64,000 nt of DNA from Rosellinia necatrix (Eukaryota > Ascomycota > Sordariomycetes > Xylariales > Xylariaceae): the NCBI GenBank assembly GCA_021209875.1, contig JAGYVD010000007.1, positions 2,790,001 through 2,854,000 on the forward strand, read 5' to 3'. The position numbers were made by a program, and so were the translations under genes. Below the pieces are notes generated by a model. It was given only the letters and a program-made list of their open reading frames with translations, did no database searches and was not told the origin of the DNA. This document shows, piece after piece, positions 11,421-26,642 of this stretch; position 1 is the first letter of the stretch, and each line of letters begins with the position of its first letter.

Positions 11421-14400
11421 ATTATTATATAAACTTTGCTTTTTATTATTTTTATTTTTAGTTTATTTTATATACGCTTTAACTTATACGGTTAGTTTAT
11501 TTATAAATATTAGGTTTTTTAAAGCTTAGTTTAGCTTTTATTTAATAAATACGTCCGCTGGGTTATTAGCACCGTTAATCTATTATATTTTAAAGATTTT
11601 TTTTTTTTTTATATAATTTTTAAAATAATATAATATTTATTATTAAACGCTTTTTTTATATTATACCTAGTTTAATTAAACAATCGTATAATAATTTTAA
11701 ATTTAAATATAAAACTGCTAGAACTAAAAAAACGTTTAAAATAGCTAAAATTTTTTAAATCGTTATATATAAAGCTATCGCATTATTAAATCTATTAACT
11801 ATACTATATAGCTTACTTATTAAAACATTTTAAGTAATTTTTTTATATTTACTAAAGTTTTAATATATAATATTTTTAATTATTTTAAAATTTAACCTTT
11901 TTTTTATATGATGCTTTGTTGCTAATATAATAAAAATCTAAGCTAAAAACTTATATTAGTATTATTTATAAAAATCTATCGGTAAAAATAAATAATTTTA
12001 TATGTGTTAAATCTAATAGTATAAAAATTAAACTTTATTTAAAGTTGTTTATTTATTATTAGATTTTTTAGTTCAGGTTTTTAATATTGTTTAAAGCTGG
12101 ATTAATTATTTAAACAGCTATTAATAAATTATATAAAACTTCTGGTTAGTATATACTGCTAATATAAGCTTTTTTAGCCCGCTATAAAACATAGTTTTAA
12201 GCAGTCTCTGTTATACAAAAGTTAACCTAAGCTAGTTGTTTGCTTTATTTTTTTTATATTAAAATAATATTTCTTTTATATAATAATATAATTTAGCCGC
12301 TATTAAATTTAATTAGGTGCTTTAATTAAAATATTTTTTTTAGCTTTATATAAAAATTAGCTTATTTTAGCTTATATTTTTTTTTTTTTAAAAGTTTAAT
12401 ATAATAAAGCTAAATATATTATCTATTTATAAGCTAATAATATTAAAGTTTTCCGGTTGTTTTATTATATATAATAAATATAAGTTATATATAAATATAA
12501 ATATATTTAATTATTTTTAATAATATTAATAATAAGTTTTAAACTAGTATAGCTTTAATTTTGCTAGTTTATACAGCGGTTATATAATTTTTAAAATTAT
12601 TTTTTTAAAATATTTTAGCTTAAGTTCGCTAAATAATTATATAAAAAAATTTTTTGCTAGCTTGTTTTTTAATTATATATATGTTTATATAATATTTTAA
12701 AGTTTGTTTAAAACATTATAGTTGCAGATTAATAAAAATCTAAATATTAATAGCAGTTTTTAGTTTATTTGCTAAATAATTAAAGATTATATAAATATTA
12801 TTTTTTTTATAGCGTTGTTATACCTTTATATAACAAGTTTTAATTTTTTGTATAGTTAGGTTGTTTTTTTTTTTAATTTTTATATAAGTTTAAACTTAAA
12901 AATTCAGGCTTTGCCGTGCTTAGATTTAATATATTTAATAAACTAAAATACTTTTTATATAATAAAGTTGTTAATTTTAATTACGTTTAATTTTTTAAAT
13001 AATATCTCTAGTGTAATAATTATATTATTTTTTTAAAGCTTTATTATTAAAACATATACCTGCTGTTTTTTTACTGTTATAAAAATATTGTCTAGCTTTT
13101 ATATAAATATAGCTTATATATCAGCATTTATAATAGCGTTTTTTTTTAGTCTGTTATATTTTTATATAATAAATAATTAAACAGTTTAAAATATTTTTGT
13201 TTATTAGTTTATTATTTATTTATTATATAATAATATAGTTTAATTTAAATATATTAAAATTATATCGGGCTATTAATTAAATTAACAACTATATTAGATC
13301 TTTTAATTAATTAAATTTTATATAGCTTTTATTAACTTTTTTTTTTTTTTATATTAAAACTTTGCTTTTTAAAAGTAGCAAAAATATATCGTACATAACT
13401 AAGCTATTACGTTTATTAATTATATAATTAATTTTAACTTTAGCCTGTTTTTCGCGCAATATTTTCATAGCTTTTTTTATTGCTTCTGTTTTTTATATAA
13501 TATTTAATAAAAAAAGTAAATTTTAGTTAATTTTAAAATATGTTTTAAATATTAATAAAATAAATACTAGTCCGTTTAAACTTGCGGTATTATTTAAAGC
13601 TTTAATTATTATTTATAGAATTAATTCCTGTTTTATATAGTGTTTAATTTCTGTTTTTAATATATTATATATATAGCAAAATAGTTTATATGTTTATTTA
13701 ATTTTATTTATTATTTAATAAGCTTTAACAAGCATTATATAACACTATATATTAATTATTCTAGCTTAATTTTAAAAATTTTTAATAAAAATTTATATTT
13801 AAGTTATATATAATATAATCGGAAGGTTTTTAGTATACGTTGATCTAATATTTATATAATGTTTTTAAATATTATATGTAAATATAAATTTTAAAAATGT
13901 TATAGCTTAAAATAATGTTGTAGTATTAATAATATAAAGTATTTATTTATTATTTATTTATATAGTATTAATTATAACTTTATAATTAAAATTATAGTTA
14001 TTTTTAATTAAAAACTTAAAACGTTTTAATATTTAATTATACGATTAATAGTAATAATAAAACTTTTAAATTTTTTTAAAATTAAATAGTTTATATTATA
14101 TTTTATATAATTTAATAGCTTATATAGTTTTTTATATAAAAATATTTAAAGTAGCAGTATAAACGCTTTAGCTCTGTTTTAATAAAATATATTCTAGCTT
14201 TTTAAAAGTTTATATTAAAAATAAATGTTTTTATTTATATATAATAAATATAGTTTTTTGTTTTATTATATAATAACGTTTTTATATTATTAAAATAAGC
14301 TTATAAATAATCTGCGTTTTTAAAAAAATAAAAACAGTATTAAAATATTTAAAATATAATATACTGTTATACTAAAAGCATTTTTATTTTAACTGTTTTA

Positions 14401-16815
14401 ATTAATATAATAATTTTTCTGTTTTTAAATTATATAAAAGCAGTTTTTTTGTTTATTTAGCTTATATATAAAAATTTATTTAAATATATGCTTTTAATTA
14501 TATTTTACTTACTATTAAATAATTAAAAGCACTTATATTTTATAATTTATTTTAATATTTTATATAATATTAATTATTTAATATAAATTAATTAAACAAA
14601 ATATTTGTTTTTAATTCTAGATATTTTTTCTATTATATAATATATAAATATATTATCTATTAAAAACTAAGTTAACTATATATTTTATTTATTATTAATT
14701 TTTTTTATTATTGTTTAAATTTAGCTTAAAATATTTTTATATTTTATAAAATATATTAAAAATTATTAAGCTATAAAAATAATTAAAAATTATTTTATAC
14801 AAGTTAAAATATATGTTTTTACACAGGCTTTTTTAAAATATATAATTTATTAACTAGCAGCCTGTTTTTTTATATATAAAATATTTCTTATTTATATAAG
14901 CGTTATAGTTAAGCTGTTTTTTAAATTATAAAAAGTTTTATTATATATTAAGCTGGCTTAAAAGTCTACGTATACTTTTAAATCGAAAAGCTTTTATATA
15001 ATTGCTTTAATTATACTTTTAATTAATAAAATAAACGTTATTTATTTTTTATACGAAATATTTTGTTTTATTTTTGTTTATAACTTGCAAATATATTTTT
15101 AAGTCGGCAAAAAAACTTTTGCATGTAAATTTTTAAAATATAAAAACTATTGCTAATTTTAATATATTTTAGCATATTTATGCAATAATTATATTTAGCT
15201 AGATTTTATTTTAATAGCTTGTTTTTAAAGCTTGCTATATTTTTACCAGCTTAATAATTATTAAATCTAATATTTTATACGTAGCTAGATTTAAATTGTT
15301 TTATTTTATTTATATAAAAATAATATTAGTTTAATTAGCTTAATATTAACTATAGTTTATATTTATATTAAAATAAATATTTATTATATAATAGATTTTA
15401 TTTCAAGTTTTATCTAGTTTAATATTATATATATAAAAGTTTTTAGCCGGACTTTTTAATATAATTAAAAATATAACGTAATACTAGTTTTTTATTATTT
15501 TAAATTATTAATATAAGCTAATAAATAGCCGTGCTTTATTATATAATAAATTATATAGCTTGTTAAAATAGTTTTTTTTTTTTTTATGTTTTTTAGAAAA
15601 TAACGTATTTATCAGGGGGTATATTTCTGTTTTATACGTTTTAAAAAAAAAATAAATTAAAAAACATGTTTATTATAGTTAGGTCAGGCATTATATATAT
15701 ATATAATAGTTATTTAAAAGTTTATAAAAATAATATATAATAAAGTATTTATAAACTAATTAAAAGTTTAGTTTATATTTTATAAATATTATACGCCTGT
15801 TTATTAAGTTAAAAATATATTTATATTTAATTATCGGTTATATAAATAATCTGTTAATTTTTTTTTAAAGTTTAAAAGTATACGTTAAATATTAGTTTTA
15901 GTTATAACATATTAAATAATATTTTAAGCTATAAAATACTTATATTATTTATATTTATATAAAGCTGTTAGCTTAAAATAAATAAATTAAATGTTTATAT
16001 AAGCATTAGTATAAATATAAACAAAAAACGTTTTAGTTTATTTAATATATATTATTTTTATGCGATTTATATAAGTTTAACTGTTTATATAAAGCTGTTA
16101 TTACTATTAAATTATATGTTTTTTTTATTTAATATATTAAGCAGCTCTTACTAAATCAGCTTATAAAATTAGTTTTATATTTTGTACGTTTATAGTCTAA
16201 AGTTTTTAACGTACAACTTTTATAATAGCTGGCCGGTTATATTTAAATATTTATATTTTAAAACATAGCAGGCTGCTTATATATTAAATATAATTAAAGT
16301 TATAGTTATAACATTAAGCTTTTATTTTTAATATTATATATTAATAGCATTTTATATAATACGTTTATTAATTTTATAGTTTGTTACGATTTTATTATAT
16401 TATTTAATATTATCGCGTGTAATAAAAAGTTTTTTTTGTTATATAATTATTTTAAAGTTATTATAAAATATATTAAAAATAAATAAATAAATATTAATAA
16501 TAAATTAATAAACAAGTTTTTAAAAGTTTATTTATATATTGTTTAGCTTTTATACAACAAATAGTTTTATATAATTATATATTATCGCTTTTAATATTTA
16601 ACTTTTATATTATAACTTTAAAATATAATAAAACGTATAAAAATATAAATATTTAAAATTAATTTTTTAAGCTTTTATTATATAAAAATAACTTGTTTAT
16701 ATAAAGCAAAATCTTTAAAATATAATATAAAAACTTATTTAAGTTTATTAAACTTTAGGCACGCTTTATTTTTATTTTTATTAATTTATAGTTGCGTTTT
16801 ATAACTATTAATTAA
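11421..16815. other. AT-saturated body of the inner element
   Basis: About 5.4 kb with stops in all frames and no readable retroelement protein motif. Isolated GC-containing words remain but nothing long enough to assign. No RNA gene or further paired repeat could be delimited by eye. Confidence 0.6.
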
Positions 16816-17128
16816 TATTAAATAAACTTTATATATATAATATATATATTATTTACGCGTAAAATAAAATATAATTTTTTATTATATAATATTTATTATG
16901 CTTGATTATTTTATTTAAATAACTATCGTGCGTAGCATTATTTTAAGTTTTATATAAAAATTCTACTAGCGTATAACCTATTAAAATAATAGCGATAATA
17001 TAGCTTGTTTTATATATAAAGCATACATGCTATATATATATATATAATATATACGTTATATGCTTATATAAAGCATATGTATATACAACAGCTGTGAGTA
17101 ACTATGACCAATTGCCATAGTTTTAACA
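16816..17128. repeat. right LTR of inner retrotransposon (313 bp)
   Basis: Gap-free partner of 9329-9641. Here the first ~70 bp are converted to A/T (TGTTGAATAGG reads TATTAAATAAA) while the last ~60 bp keep G and C (for example GCTGTGAGTAACTATGACC), the mirror image of the left copy. It ends TTTTAACA and is followed by TATAT, the target-site duplication. Confidence 0.85.
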
Positions 17129-17133
17129 TATAT

Positions 17134-20100
17134 ATTTAAAATAAAAAAAAATGTTTAGTTAATACTACATATATAAGCGTAAAATTAACTAAAAAAACTA
17201 AATTAAAAAAGTTGATTTAATTTTTTTATAATATATTTAAAATATATTAATAAATTAGTTTAATAAAAAATAAAAACGTTTTATTTAAATCGAATTATTT
17301 TATTTAATTAAAATATATTTTAATTATTATTTTTTTAATTATTTTTTAAGCAATAAAAAATCACGTTTAATATAAAAATATAATTAAATTTAATCGGAAG
17401 GATTTTTAATATAATTAGATTTAAATATTTAATAAAAGTCTGATTATTTTATAATAAATATTTTAAGTATTTTTATTTTATTGTTTAAAAAATAAAGCTT
17501 AAATATTTAAATTTTCTAGTTTTAGTTTTTTATACGCTTTTTAAATAATTAAGCAATAAATCTTTTCGGCTATTTTTAAAAAGTTATAAAAGAGCTTTTG
17601 TTTTATTTTTTAAGCTTTTAAAAATCTAGTTTTAAAATATAATATTTATTTTTAAAGTTTTTAAAAAATTTTAATTTATAAACTTATTAATATTTATACT
17701 AGCTTTTTATTTAATTTTATATTTAAATATAAAATATATTTTTATAAATTAATATATTATTAATATTTAAATTTATATTTAATAGTTTTAAATTAAAATC
17801 CAGGTTATATTTTTATAAATAAAAACAGTATTTTCTTTTTTATAAATACGTTTTTAAATAAAGCTGCAAAAGTTTTAATTATTTTTTAAATTAAATTAAG
17901 TAATATTTATAAGTTTTTATTAATTGTTTTTATATAAATAATTTTTATTTTTTAGCTTTAAAATATTTAATTTAATATATTAACAGCGGTAATATAATAA
18001 ACAAATTTTTAATTTAGTTTTTTGTTTTAATAAAATGCTTGTTATTTTTAAAAATAATATATATATTAAATATTAGTTGTTTAAACTTTTTTTTTTTTTA
18101 GCTTTATTTAAGCTTAAATATATGCGATAGATTTGTTTTTTTTTTTAATAATAAAAAATACTTTTAAAGCAGTAAAAATTTTATTTTTTTTTATTTTTAA
18201 CTTCTGATATATTTTCTTTTTTTAATATTATATTTATAGTTTTTAAACGTTAATAAAAATATTATTTATAAATATATTTATTATAAAACTTGCTTTATAG
18301 TACTAAAAAATTTTGCTATAAAAACTATAATATATTTGCTTATATTTTTTTAAATAATTAAATTTTTATTTAATATTTTTAAAATATTATTTTATAAATA
18401 ATAAAACTATTTATTTTAAATATATAAATACGTTTTATATATAAATTAATTAATTAGTTTTAAAACAAAAATTTTTTTTTATATATTAAACTAGTATTTT
18501 TATTTATTTTTTATAGTTAGCTATTTATTTTTAAATAATAAATATTCTAAAAGTTAGCAGCTTTTTTAAATATATTTTTTGTTTAAAAATATTTAATTTT
18601 ATATATAAAGTTTTAATTAAAATTAATAACTTGCTGCTTAAAAATATAAAAAATAATAATTAAATAATAATTTATTTATTTAAAATAATTTGTTTTTTTA
18701 ACTTATAATATAGAATTTTATTTTTTATTTTTGTTTGTTTATATATTTATTTTTAAATTTTTGTTAATATATATTATATGTTTTTTTAAGTGTTATAACT
18801 ATTTTAGCTTATAATTTAAAATTTTTAAATTGCTTGTTAAATTTAAATATAATAAAAATATTTTTAGCTTTATATTTTAAATATATAAATATTTATATAT
18901 ATTTACGTTTTAATAAATTTTAAATAATTAAAAGCTTTTTTAAATATTAATAATTAATAATTTAAAAAAATTAAAAATATTTATTTTAAAATTATATTTG
19001 CGGTAATTTTAACAATTATAAGTTTAAAAAATAAAAAAATAAAAATAAAAATAATTAGTAATTATTTATATATAATAAAATTAAAAAAAATAAAACAGGT
19101 TAAATAATAATAATAAGTAATAATTAAACAGTTTTATTAAATTATTAATAAAGTTATATTTAAAATAATAGCTATTTAAAATAATATTAAATAAATAAGC
19201 AGATATAAATAAATATATAAGCTAGTAAAATTATTAAAAAACTGCTTAAGCAGTTTTAATATTTTTAGTTGTAAATCTAGCGCTTTTTTTATTTAGCTAA
19301 TAAATAATAAATTAATTAAACTTATTTAAAATAAATTTTTAAAATATTTTTGCTGTTTTTTAAACTTATTTTTTAACAGCTTAAAAGCTGGCTTTATTTT
19401 ATTAGTATAAAGTTTTAAATTATTAATATAAACTTTCCGTGGTTTTTTAGCTAGTTATATTTATAATATATATTAATACTTTTAACGTTATTTTAATAAC
19501 TTTATTTAGTTTTTGTTATATAAGTTATAATTTAAAAACATGTTTATTATTATTTATTATATTTTTGCTTTGCTGGTAACTTTTATTATTTTATTTTAAT
19601 TATATATATATTTTTATATTTAATTATTTATTTTATAAAATTATTTTTATTAATAAAAAAGTTTTATTTTTTTAATAAATTAACTGTTTTAATATTTAAT
19701 TATAAAATTTTTTTTAATACTTATTATATTTTTATTTTTTAATCGTTTTATTTATTATATTTATTTAACTTTTTTAATATAAAAGCGGTTAGCTAGAGTT
19801 TTTATTCTAATAGAATTTTTGCAAGTAATAAATAAGTTTTTTTATTTATTATAAATTAACAGCTATTATTACGTTTAATAATTAAACAAGCCACGTTTTT
19901 AATTATTTATATTTTATATTTAAAGCTTATTTTTATAACTATTTTATTATTAATTAAACGATTTTTTAATAAAGCTATAAATCTACAGTATGTTAAAAAG
20001 CTTATATGTTAGAATTGTTTTATTTTTAATAAAAAATTTTAATTATATTATTAAATCTTTAATTTATAAATATTTATTAAAAATATTTAAATATAGCTAA

Positions 20101-23100
20101 TAATAGATTTTATATTTATAAAATAAAAAAAGCTGATTTTTTAATAGCAAAACAAAAATAAATCAGTTAAAATAATTAACTATTATTAATATATATTTTA
20201 ATTTATTTAAACTAATAAAAAAATTAGTTTAATATAGTTTATATTAATTATATTTTATAGCTTAAATATTATAACTTATTGTTTAACTATAAGTAATAAT
20301 TTTAGTTTTATTTTTTATAAATATAATAATAGTTATAATATTTATTAATATTTATATTTTTAATAATTATTAGAACTGCTTTATTAAATTTTTTAAATAA
20401 TAACATGTTTATAATATTTATATTTATTATATATTTATTTTAATATTATTAATATTTTTTTAATAGAACGTATTTAATTAAACTTTTGTTTTATTTAATT
20501 TAAAATAAATAGCTATTTTAAATATAATATTATATTAACTGTTTTATTATTATTTTTTTAATTAATAATTAATAAAAAACTGCTTTTAGTTTTTTATTAT
20601 ATATTATATTAAATTATTATATTATTTATTTAATTTATATTGTTTAATTAATAAATTAAAATTAACTTTTTATTATTAAAAAAAAAAATAATAACATATT
20701 TATTTTAATAAGCTTTTTTTTTAAAATAAAATATTTAAAGTAATAAAAATAATTTTTAATATTTATTTAATTAACAAGTTTAATAATAAAGCTTTATAAC
20801 TTAAAAATTTATTTATAATTTAAATAATATATATTATATTAAGCTAATAACATATAATAAATTAATATTTGTTTAATTTTTTAGTTATATTATAATTTTT
20901 TTATATTTTTAACTCTAGTTTAAAAATAAATAATAAATTTAAATAGTTTATATAAAATATAATAAAATAAAAAATTTTAATATTAATTATTAATATTTTA
21001 TTAAATATTTAATTAAGCTTAAAACTTTTTTTTTTAAAATATTAAGTTTTTAAATCTAATAATTAAAATAATATAAATATAAAAATTTTTATAAATATTA
21101 TAATTTTATTTAAAATTTTAGTTTTAATAAGTTAAACTGCAAGTTAAAAAGTATTTTTTGCTTTTGTTTATAAAACATTAATAGTTAAATAATATTAAAA
21201 ATAAAGTTTAAATTTTTATTATTTAAATTTAAATTTTTAATAAATAATAATAAAAACATGATTTTATTTTTTAGTTTATATAAAAAGTTTCTGCACTTTT
21301 TTTTAATATTAAAAGTTTTTAGTTAAAATAATAATAAACGCTAGTTTTATATAAGCTTTTTTAATATTTTTATTAAGTCTGTTTTTTTAATAAATAAATT
21401 TTTAAATAAAAACTAAATAAAAAATTGTTTTAATTTTTTTTGTTTTAAAAGTAGTTTTTAGTTCTGCTTATTATATAAAATAAAACTTATGTTTAATAAA
21501 TAATTTAATTTATTTTTTAATAATTTAAAACTTAAAGCTATAACATTATTTAAAAAAAAATTGTTTTTTAAAATAATCTAATTAAAATAAAAGTAATTTA
21601 AAAAATAAAAATATAAAAAATTAAATAAATTATTAAAAGTTTTTTAATATATTATAATTATTTATAAAAATATTAAAAACATTTTTAGTTTAAATAATAA
21701 TTAATAAAAAAAATAAAACAGGTTTTTAAAACTTTTTATAAAACAGCTATTTATTAAATCTTATGTTTTTAAAATATAATAAATATATAAAGTTTTTATA
21801 AAGCTTTAGAACATTTTTTATTTAAATATTATTTATTTAATGCAATAAAAGCAGTTTTAAGTTAATTTTTATAATTTATTTTAATTGTTTAAAACTTATA
21901 AGCTATATTTTTTAAAAAATATTATATAATTTTTAAATTAAAATATTAAATATTTTGTCGCGTTTATAAATTAACTATTAAAGCTTTATTATTATTTAAT
22001 TAATAAAAATATAATAATATATAAATTGTTTTTTTTAGTTTTAATTTTAATAAATATTTTATTTATACTTTTTAAGCTAAAATGTTTAAATAAATTAGCT
22101 TAGCTGTTTTTAATTAAAAAAATTCTTTTTATAAAGTTTTTTTATTTATTATATATTTTAATTAATATAATTTATAAAATTTAATAAATTTATTTATTAC
22201 AATAATATATTTTATTAAATCTGTTATTTTTATATTTTTAAGCTAATAATAAAACAATTTTTTATATATAATAAAGTTTTTAAGCTTAAGCTTGTTGTTT
22301 TTAAATAACGGCCCTGTTTTTAATAATAAGTTGCAATATTTTAAACTACTAGTCGACTACTTATTAAAATTTATTAAATAATAACTGTTGCTTAAGTTGT
22401 TTTATTATTTTAAGTTTTTTATTTTTTAATTTAAAAGCTTATAAATAAATTATATATTTATTATAAATATTTATTAATTTAATAGTTATAAGCTTTTATA
22501 ATAAATAAACGTTTAAATTATTTTTAAAAGCTATTAAATAAATCTTATGTTTATTATTATTTTAGCTTTATATTTATTAAATATTTTAAAATTTTAATAA
22601 AAAACTTATCTTGTTTAATAAACGTTAAAGCTAGATCTATGTTAAATTAATTATTTAATTTTAAAACAGTCATTTTTAATTATTATAAATATTTATTTTA
22701 AATATTAATATATTAAAGTTATTTATTATTTAAAAATAATAAATAAACAGGTTTTTATTTTAAAAATTTTTAGCTAATTTATATAATATTAATAAAATAA
22801 TTTTTAAAAGTTCTGTAAACTTAAAATTATTTTTTTTTTTTTTGTTTTTATTTTTAAAATAAACAACATTATATATTCTTTTAATTTTTTTGTTTTAAAA
22901 TATAATTAAATAAAGTTTATTAAAATTAATAAAATAATAAATAAAAAGCTTATAAAAAATCCGGTTATATAAATTATTAAAAATAGTTTTTATAATAATA
23001 AATAATTAATAATTTATAAATTAATATTTAAAAGTTTTTTTACTAAAATAAAAACAACTTTATTAATATTACAAGTTTAATATATAAGCTTAAAATATAA

Positions 23101-26100
23101 AATTAAATCTATTAAAATAAAAAAATAAAAACATTATATTTAATAAAAATTACTTTTTTTAAAAGTTTTAAATTTTTATAGCTTAATTAGTTTTTTAAAT
23201 TATTATAGTTTTATTTTAAAGTTTAATTTAAATATAAGCTTTATATTAGTTTTTAATTTTATAATTATTAATATTTTAATTTTTATTAAAATTAATTTAA
23301 CAATATTAATTACTTTTTAGTTATATTTTAATTATAAATATTTATATAATAAACTTTTTTTTAAATTTTATTGTTTAAATTTAAATCGTTATTATTTTTT
23401 TAATAAAGTTTTAAAGTTTTAATTATTTATTTCTAAACGTTTTTTAAAATATTAAACTTAACTAATATTGTTTTTATTATTTAAAAAATATATTTAGCTT
23501 TTTAATCTTTTTAAAAATAATTTAATTAATAACGTAATTAATTATAGCAGTATTTTATTATAGCTAAGCTTTTTTAGTAGCAAATTATAAATTTAATTTT
23601 AATTTATAATATAAGCATATATAACTAATATAATTTTTAAACAATAAATAAAAATATTATATAATAATAAATAAAAAATATTATTATTAATTATTTTTAA
23701 TTTTAACGGTTATAATATTATTTTAATATTAATTTATAATGTTTAATATAATTAAAACTAATAAATTTAAATAAAAACTATTATTAATTAAATATTTTTT
23801 ATTTAAACTAAACTTAGTTTTTTAAATATAACTAAAATATATTTTTTATTATTATTAACAGCTTAATTAATATATATAGCTTAAGCTAATATAGCTAAAA
23901 ACTTATTTTGCTGCTATTAAATAATTTTTTTTTTTTAAACTTTTATAATTGTTTAAGCTTTATAATAAAAACAGTTTTATTTTATAAATAAATTAAGCTT
24001 AAATAATAAAAATCTATTTAATAATTAGTTTTAAATAATATTAAAAACAAAGTTAATTTTAATAATTAGCTAATATTTATACGATTTTTACAGTTGTTTT
24101 TATAAGCTTAAATAAAAACAGTGTTCTGTTTAATAATTTATTTTTAAGCTTTAATTAACCGTTAAATAAGTTTTTTTATAATTTTTATTAAGCCTGTTTA
24201 ATTGTTTTATTTATAAAATTAAATAAAATAACAACGGTTTAAATAATATATTTATTATTTTTTTTTTTTTAATTAAAAAACATTATATATTTTAATATTA
24301 TTATTTTTATTTTAAATAAATATTAAATCTGTTAAAAACTTTTTATAAATTATTTTTATTTATAAAATTAAATAAAAAATATTTATATAATTAAATAATA
24401 TTTAAACAGTTTTAGTTTTATAAGCTTAAAAACGTTAGTTTTTATTTTATATATAAATTTCTGTTTTTTTTTTTAATATTTAAAAGTCGCGATTTTTTAT
24501 TAAAATTTATTATTATATTTATATTTATATTAATAATAGCTAGCTTAAAAGCTTATAAAGCTAAAAATTTAAAAAGCAGAAAAAGCTGCAGAAATTATAT
24601 TCTGTTTTTAAAAATAACGTTTAATAAATTATAATAAAAGTCTGCTAGCAACAATAATTTTTGTTCTATTGTTTTATAAATATAAGCTTTTTTTAATATA
24701 GCTTTTATTTTTTAAGCATTTATATATTCTATGTTTTTTATATTATAATTTTAATAAATTAAAATTAAACAGAATTAATTTTATATTTTTTTTATATTTT
24801 TATATTTTTATTATATTTTTATATATGTTATATTTACGGCGTTTTTAATATATTTTATAGTATTTTTTTTTAAAATATTTTATACAGATTTTTTGTTTAT
24901 TTAAAAATTATTGTTTTGCTATATTTTTTTATAAAATTTAAATGTTTAAAATAATAGCTATTATTTTAGTTTTAAATATATTTATATTTTTAATTAAAAG
25001 TTATAAAATATATATAATTAATATTAGCTTAATAAAAACTGTTTAAATATTTTATAATAAGCTTGGTTATAATAGCTTAATAAATATTTATATATATTAA
25101 ATTAAAACTAAAGTTTTAAAAAACTAAAATAATATATATATTAATAAAATAAATATTATAAATAATAATATTATTTTATATTATTTTAATATAGTTTTAA
25201 TAGTTTTATTTATTTTTTAATAAAATTGCTATTATTTATTTTAAACAGTTATAATTTTATGCTTATTTAATTAAAAATTCTAATTTTTATTAAGTTTTAA
25301 AATATATGCTATTATAATATTTATTATATATTAATATATATAAATATTTATAAATTTTTAAATCTAATTATTAATTTTTAATTAATTAATAACTTATTTA
25401 TAGATTTAATTATTTTTTATAGCCCCTGTTATATATATTATAATATAAATTTTAATGCAAATTTTTAATTAAATATTATTAGTTTTTAAAAATAATTTAT
25501 TAACATAATTTATTAACTTAATTAAAAATTCTGCTAATAATTAATTAAAATTTTTGATCTAAGCTTTTAATTTTAAATTTTAATTTATTATTTTTAAAAA
25601 ATTAGTTCATAAAACTTTTTACAAAGCTGTTTAATTTTTTATAAGTTAGCGTTTATATATTAATACTATTTTTAAACTTTATTTTTAAAACTTTTATAAA
25701 AATAAATTTTATTTTGTTTTATAAAACTAAATTATTATTAAATAAAACTAAATTTTTAAAACTTTTTAAATATAAAAATTATATTTTTATATATTTTTTA
25801 AATTTTTATCTAGGCTTTTTAAAAAAAATAATTTTTAACAAACATTTTAAAATTATTTATTTAAATAAAAATTAAAAGCTTTAAAAAGTTAAGCTATAAA
25901 CTATATAAAAATAATATAAATTTACTTAATTAAAAAAATTATAATATATTAAAAACTTTAATTAAAATATAAAAATTAAATATGTTTTTTATATTAATAA
26001 AAAATAAATTAAATAATTTATTTAAATTAGCTTAAATTTAAATTTTAAATTTTATATAAGCTTTTAAATAGTTTAATATTATATGTTTTTTAAGTCTAAA

Positions 26101-26642
26101 TTGTTTTAATGTTTTAGCTAGCTTAAAATTTTTTATAAATCTTATAATTTAAAGTTTTATATTAATATTATTAAATAAAAAATAAAATAACTATATTAAA
26201 ATTAATACTAAATAATAAATTATTATTATATAATAACAAAAATAATTATTAAATTAATAATAATAAATGCTTTTTATTTTTTAAAACTAATTTTATAGTT
26301 TTAATTAATAAAATCTTATTAAATAATAACAATAAAAATTAAATAAAAAAAATACATAGGTTTTAATTTGTTTAAAAACCTGCAATTTAAATTAAAGCTT
26401 TTAGCAAAATATTTTAGCTTTATAGTTTATAAATATATCGATCTCTTTTTAATTTTTAATTTATTGCTATTGTTTTTTTTTTTATTTAATTTTTTTTAAA
26501 TAATTACTACTAGACTAAAAAACCCTCTAGCAACTTAATCAACTAACAATTTTAATAATAAATAAATATATAAATTATATTAAACCGCGGTAAAAAAAAA
26601 CTACACAAAAAAAAATTCAAATAGCTGCAGCTCTTACTAATT
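17134..26642. other. AT-saturated internal sequence of outer element, right part
   Basis: About 9.5 kb of nearly pure A+T with stops in every frame. It probably contains further degraded element bodies, because the outer element minus the inner one is still about 13.5 kb. Close to the right LTR there are A runs (26592-26616) that may be a degraded polypurine tract. I see no gene. Confidence 0.55.

Larger units (their letters stand above)
9329..17128. mobile_element. complete LTR-retrotransposon shell, 7.8 kb, RIP-inactivated
   Basis: Two equal 313-bp LTRs, TGTT...AACA ends and a 5-bp TATAT target duplication define a structurally complete LTR element with about 7.2 kb of internal sequence. 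The internal region has no open frame; gag and pol are unreadable. A pyrimidine run (CTTTTTTTTTT) right after the left LTR would be the polypurine tract if the element runs on the minus strand, so minus is weakly favoured. The family (copia or gypsy) cannot be decided from what survives. It sits in an AT-rich target inside the outer element, so it arrived later. Confidence 0.8.

Noticed and set aside
13818..17430. Shared string AATCGGAAGG at about 13818 and 17393, considered as a degraded copia RNase H block on the minus strand
   Set aside because: Translations around both sites are not consistent with one another or with a conserved retroelement motif beyond a few residues; too damaged to support.
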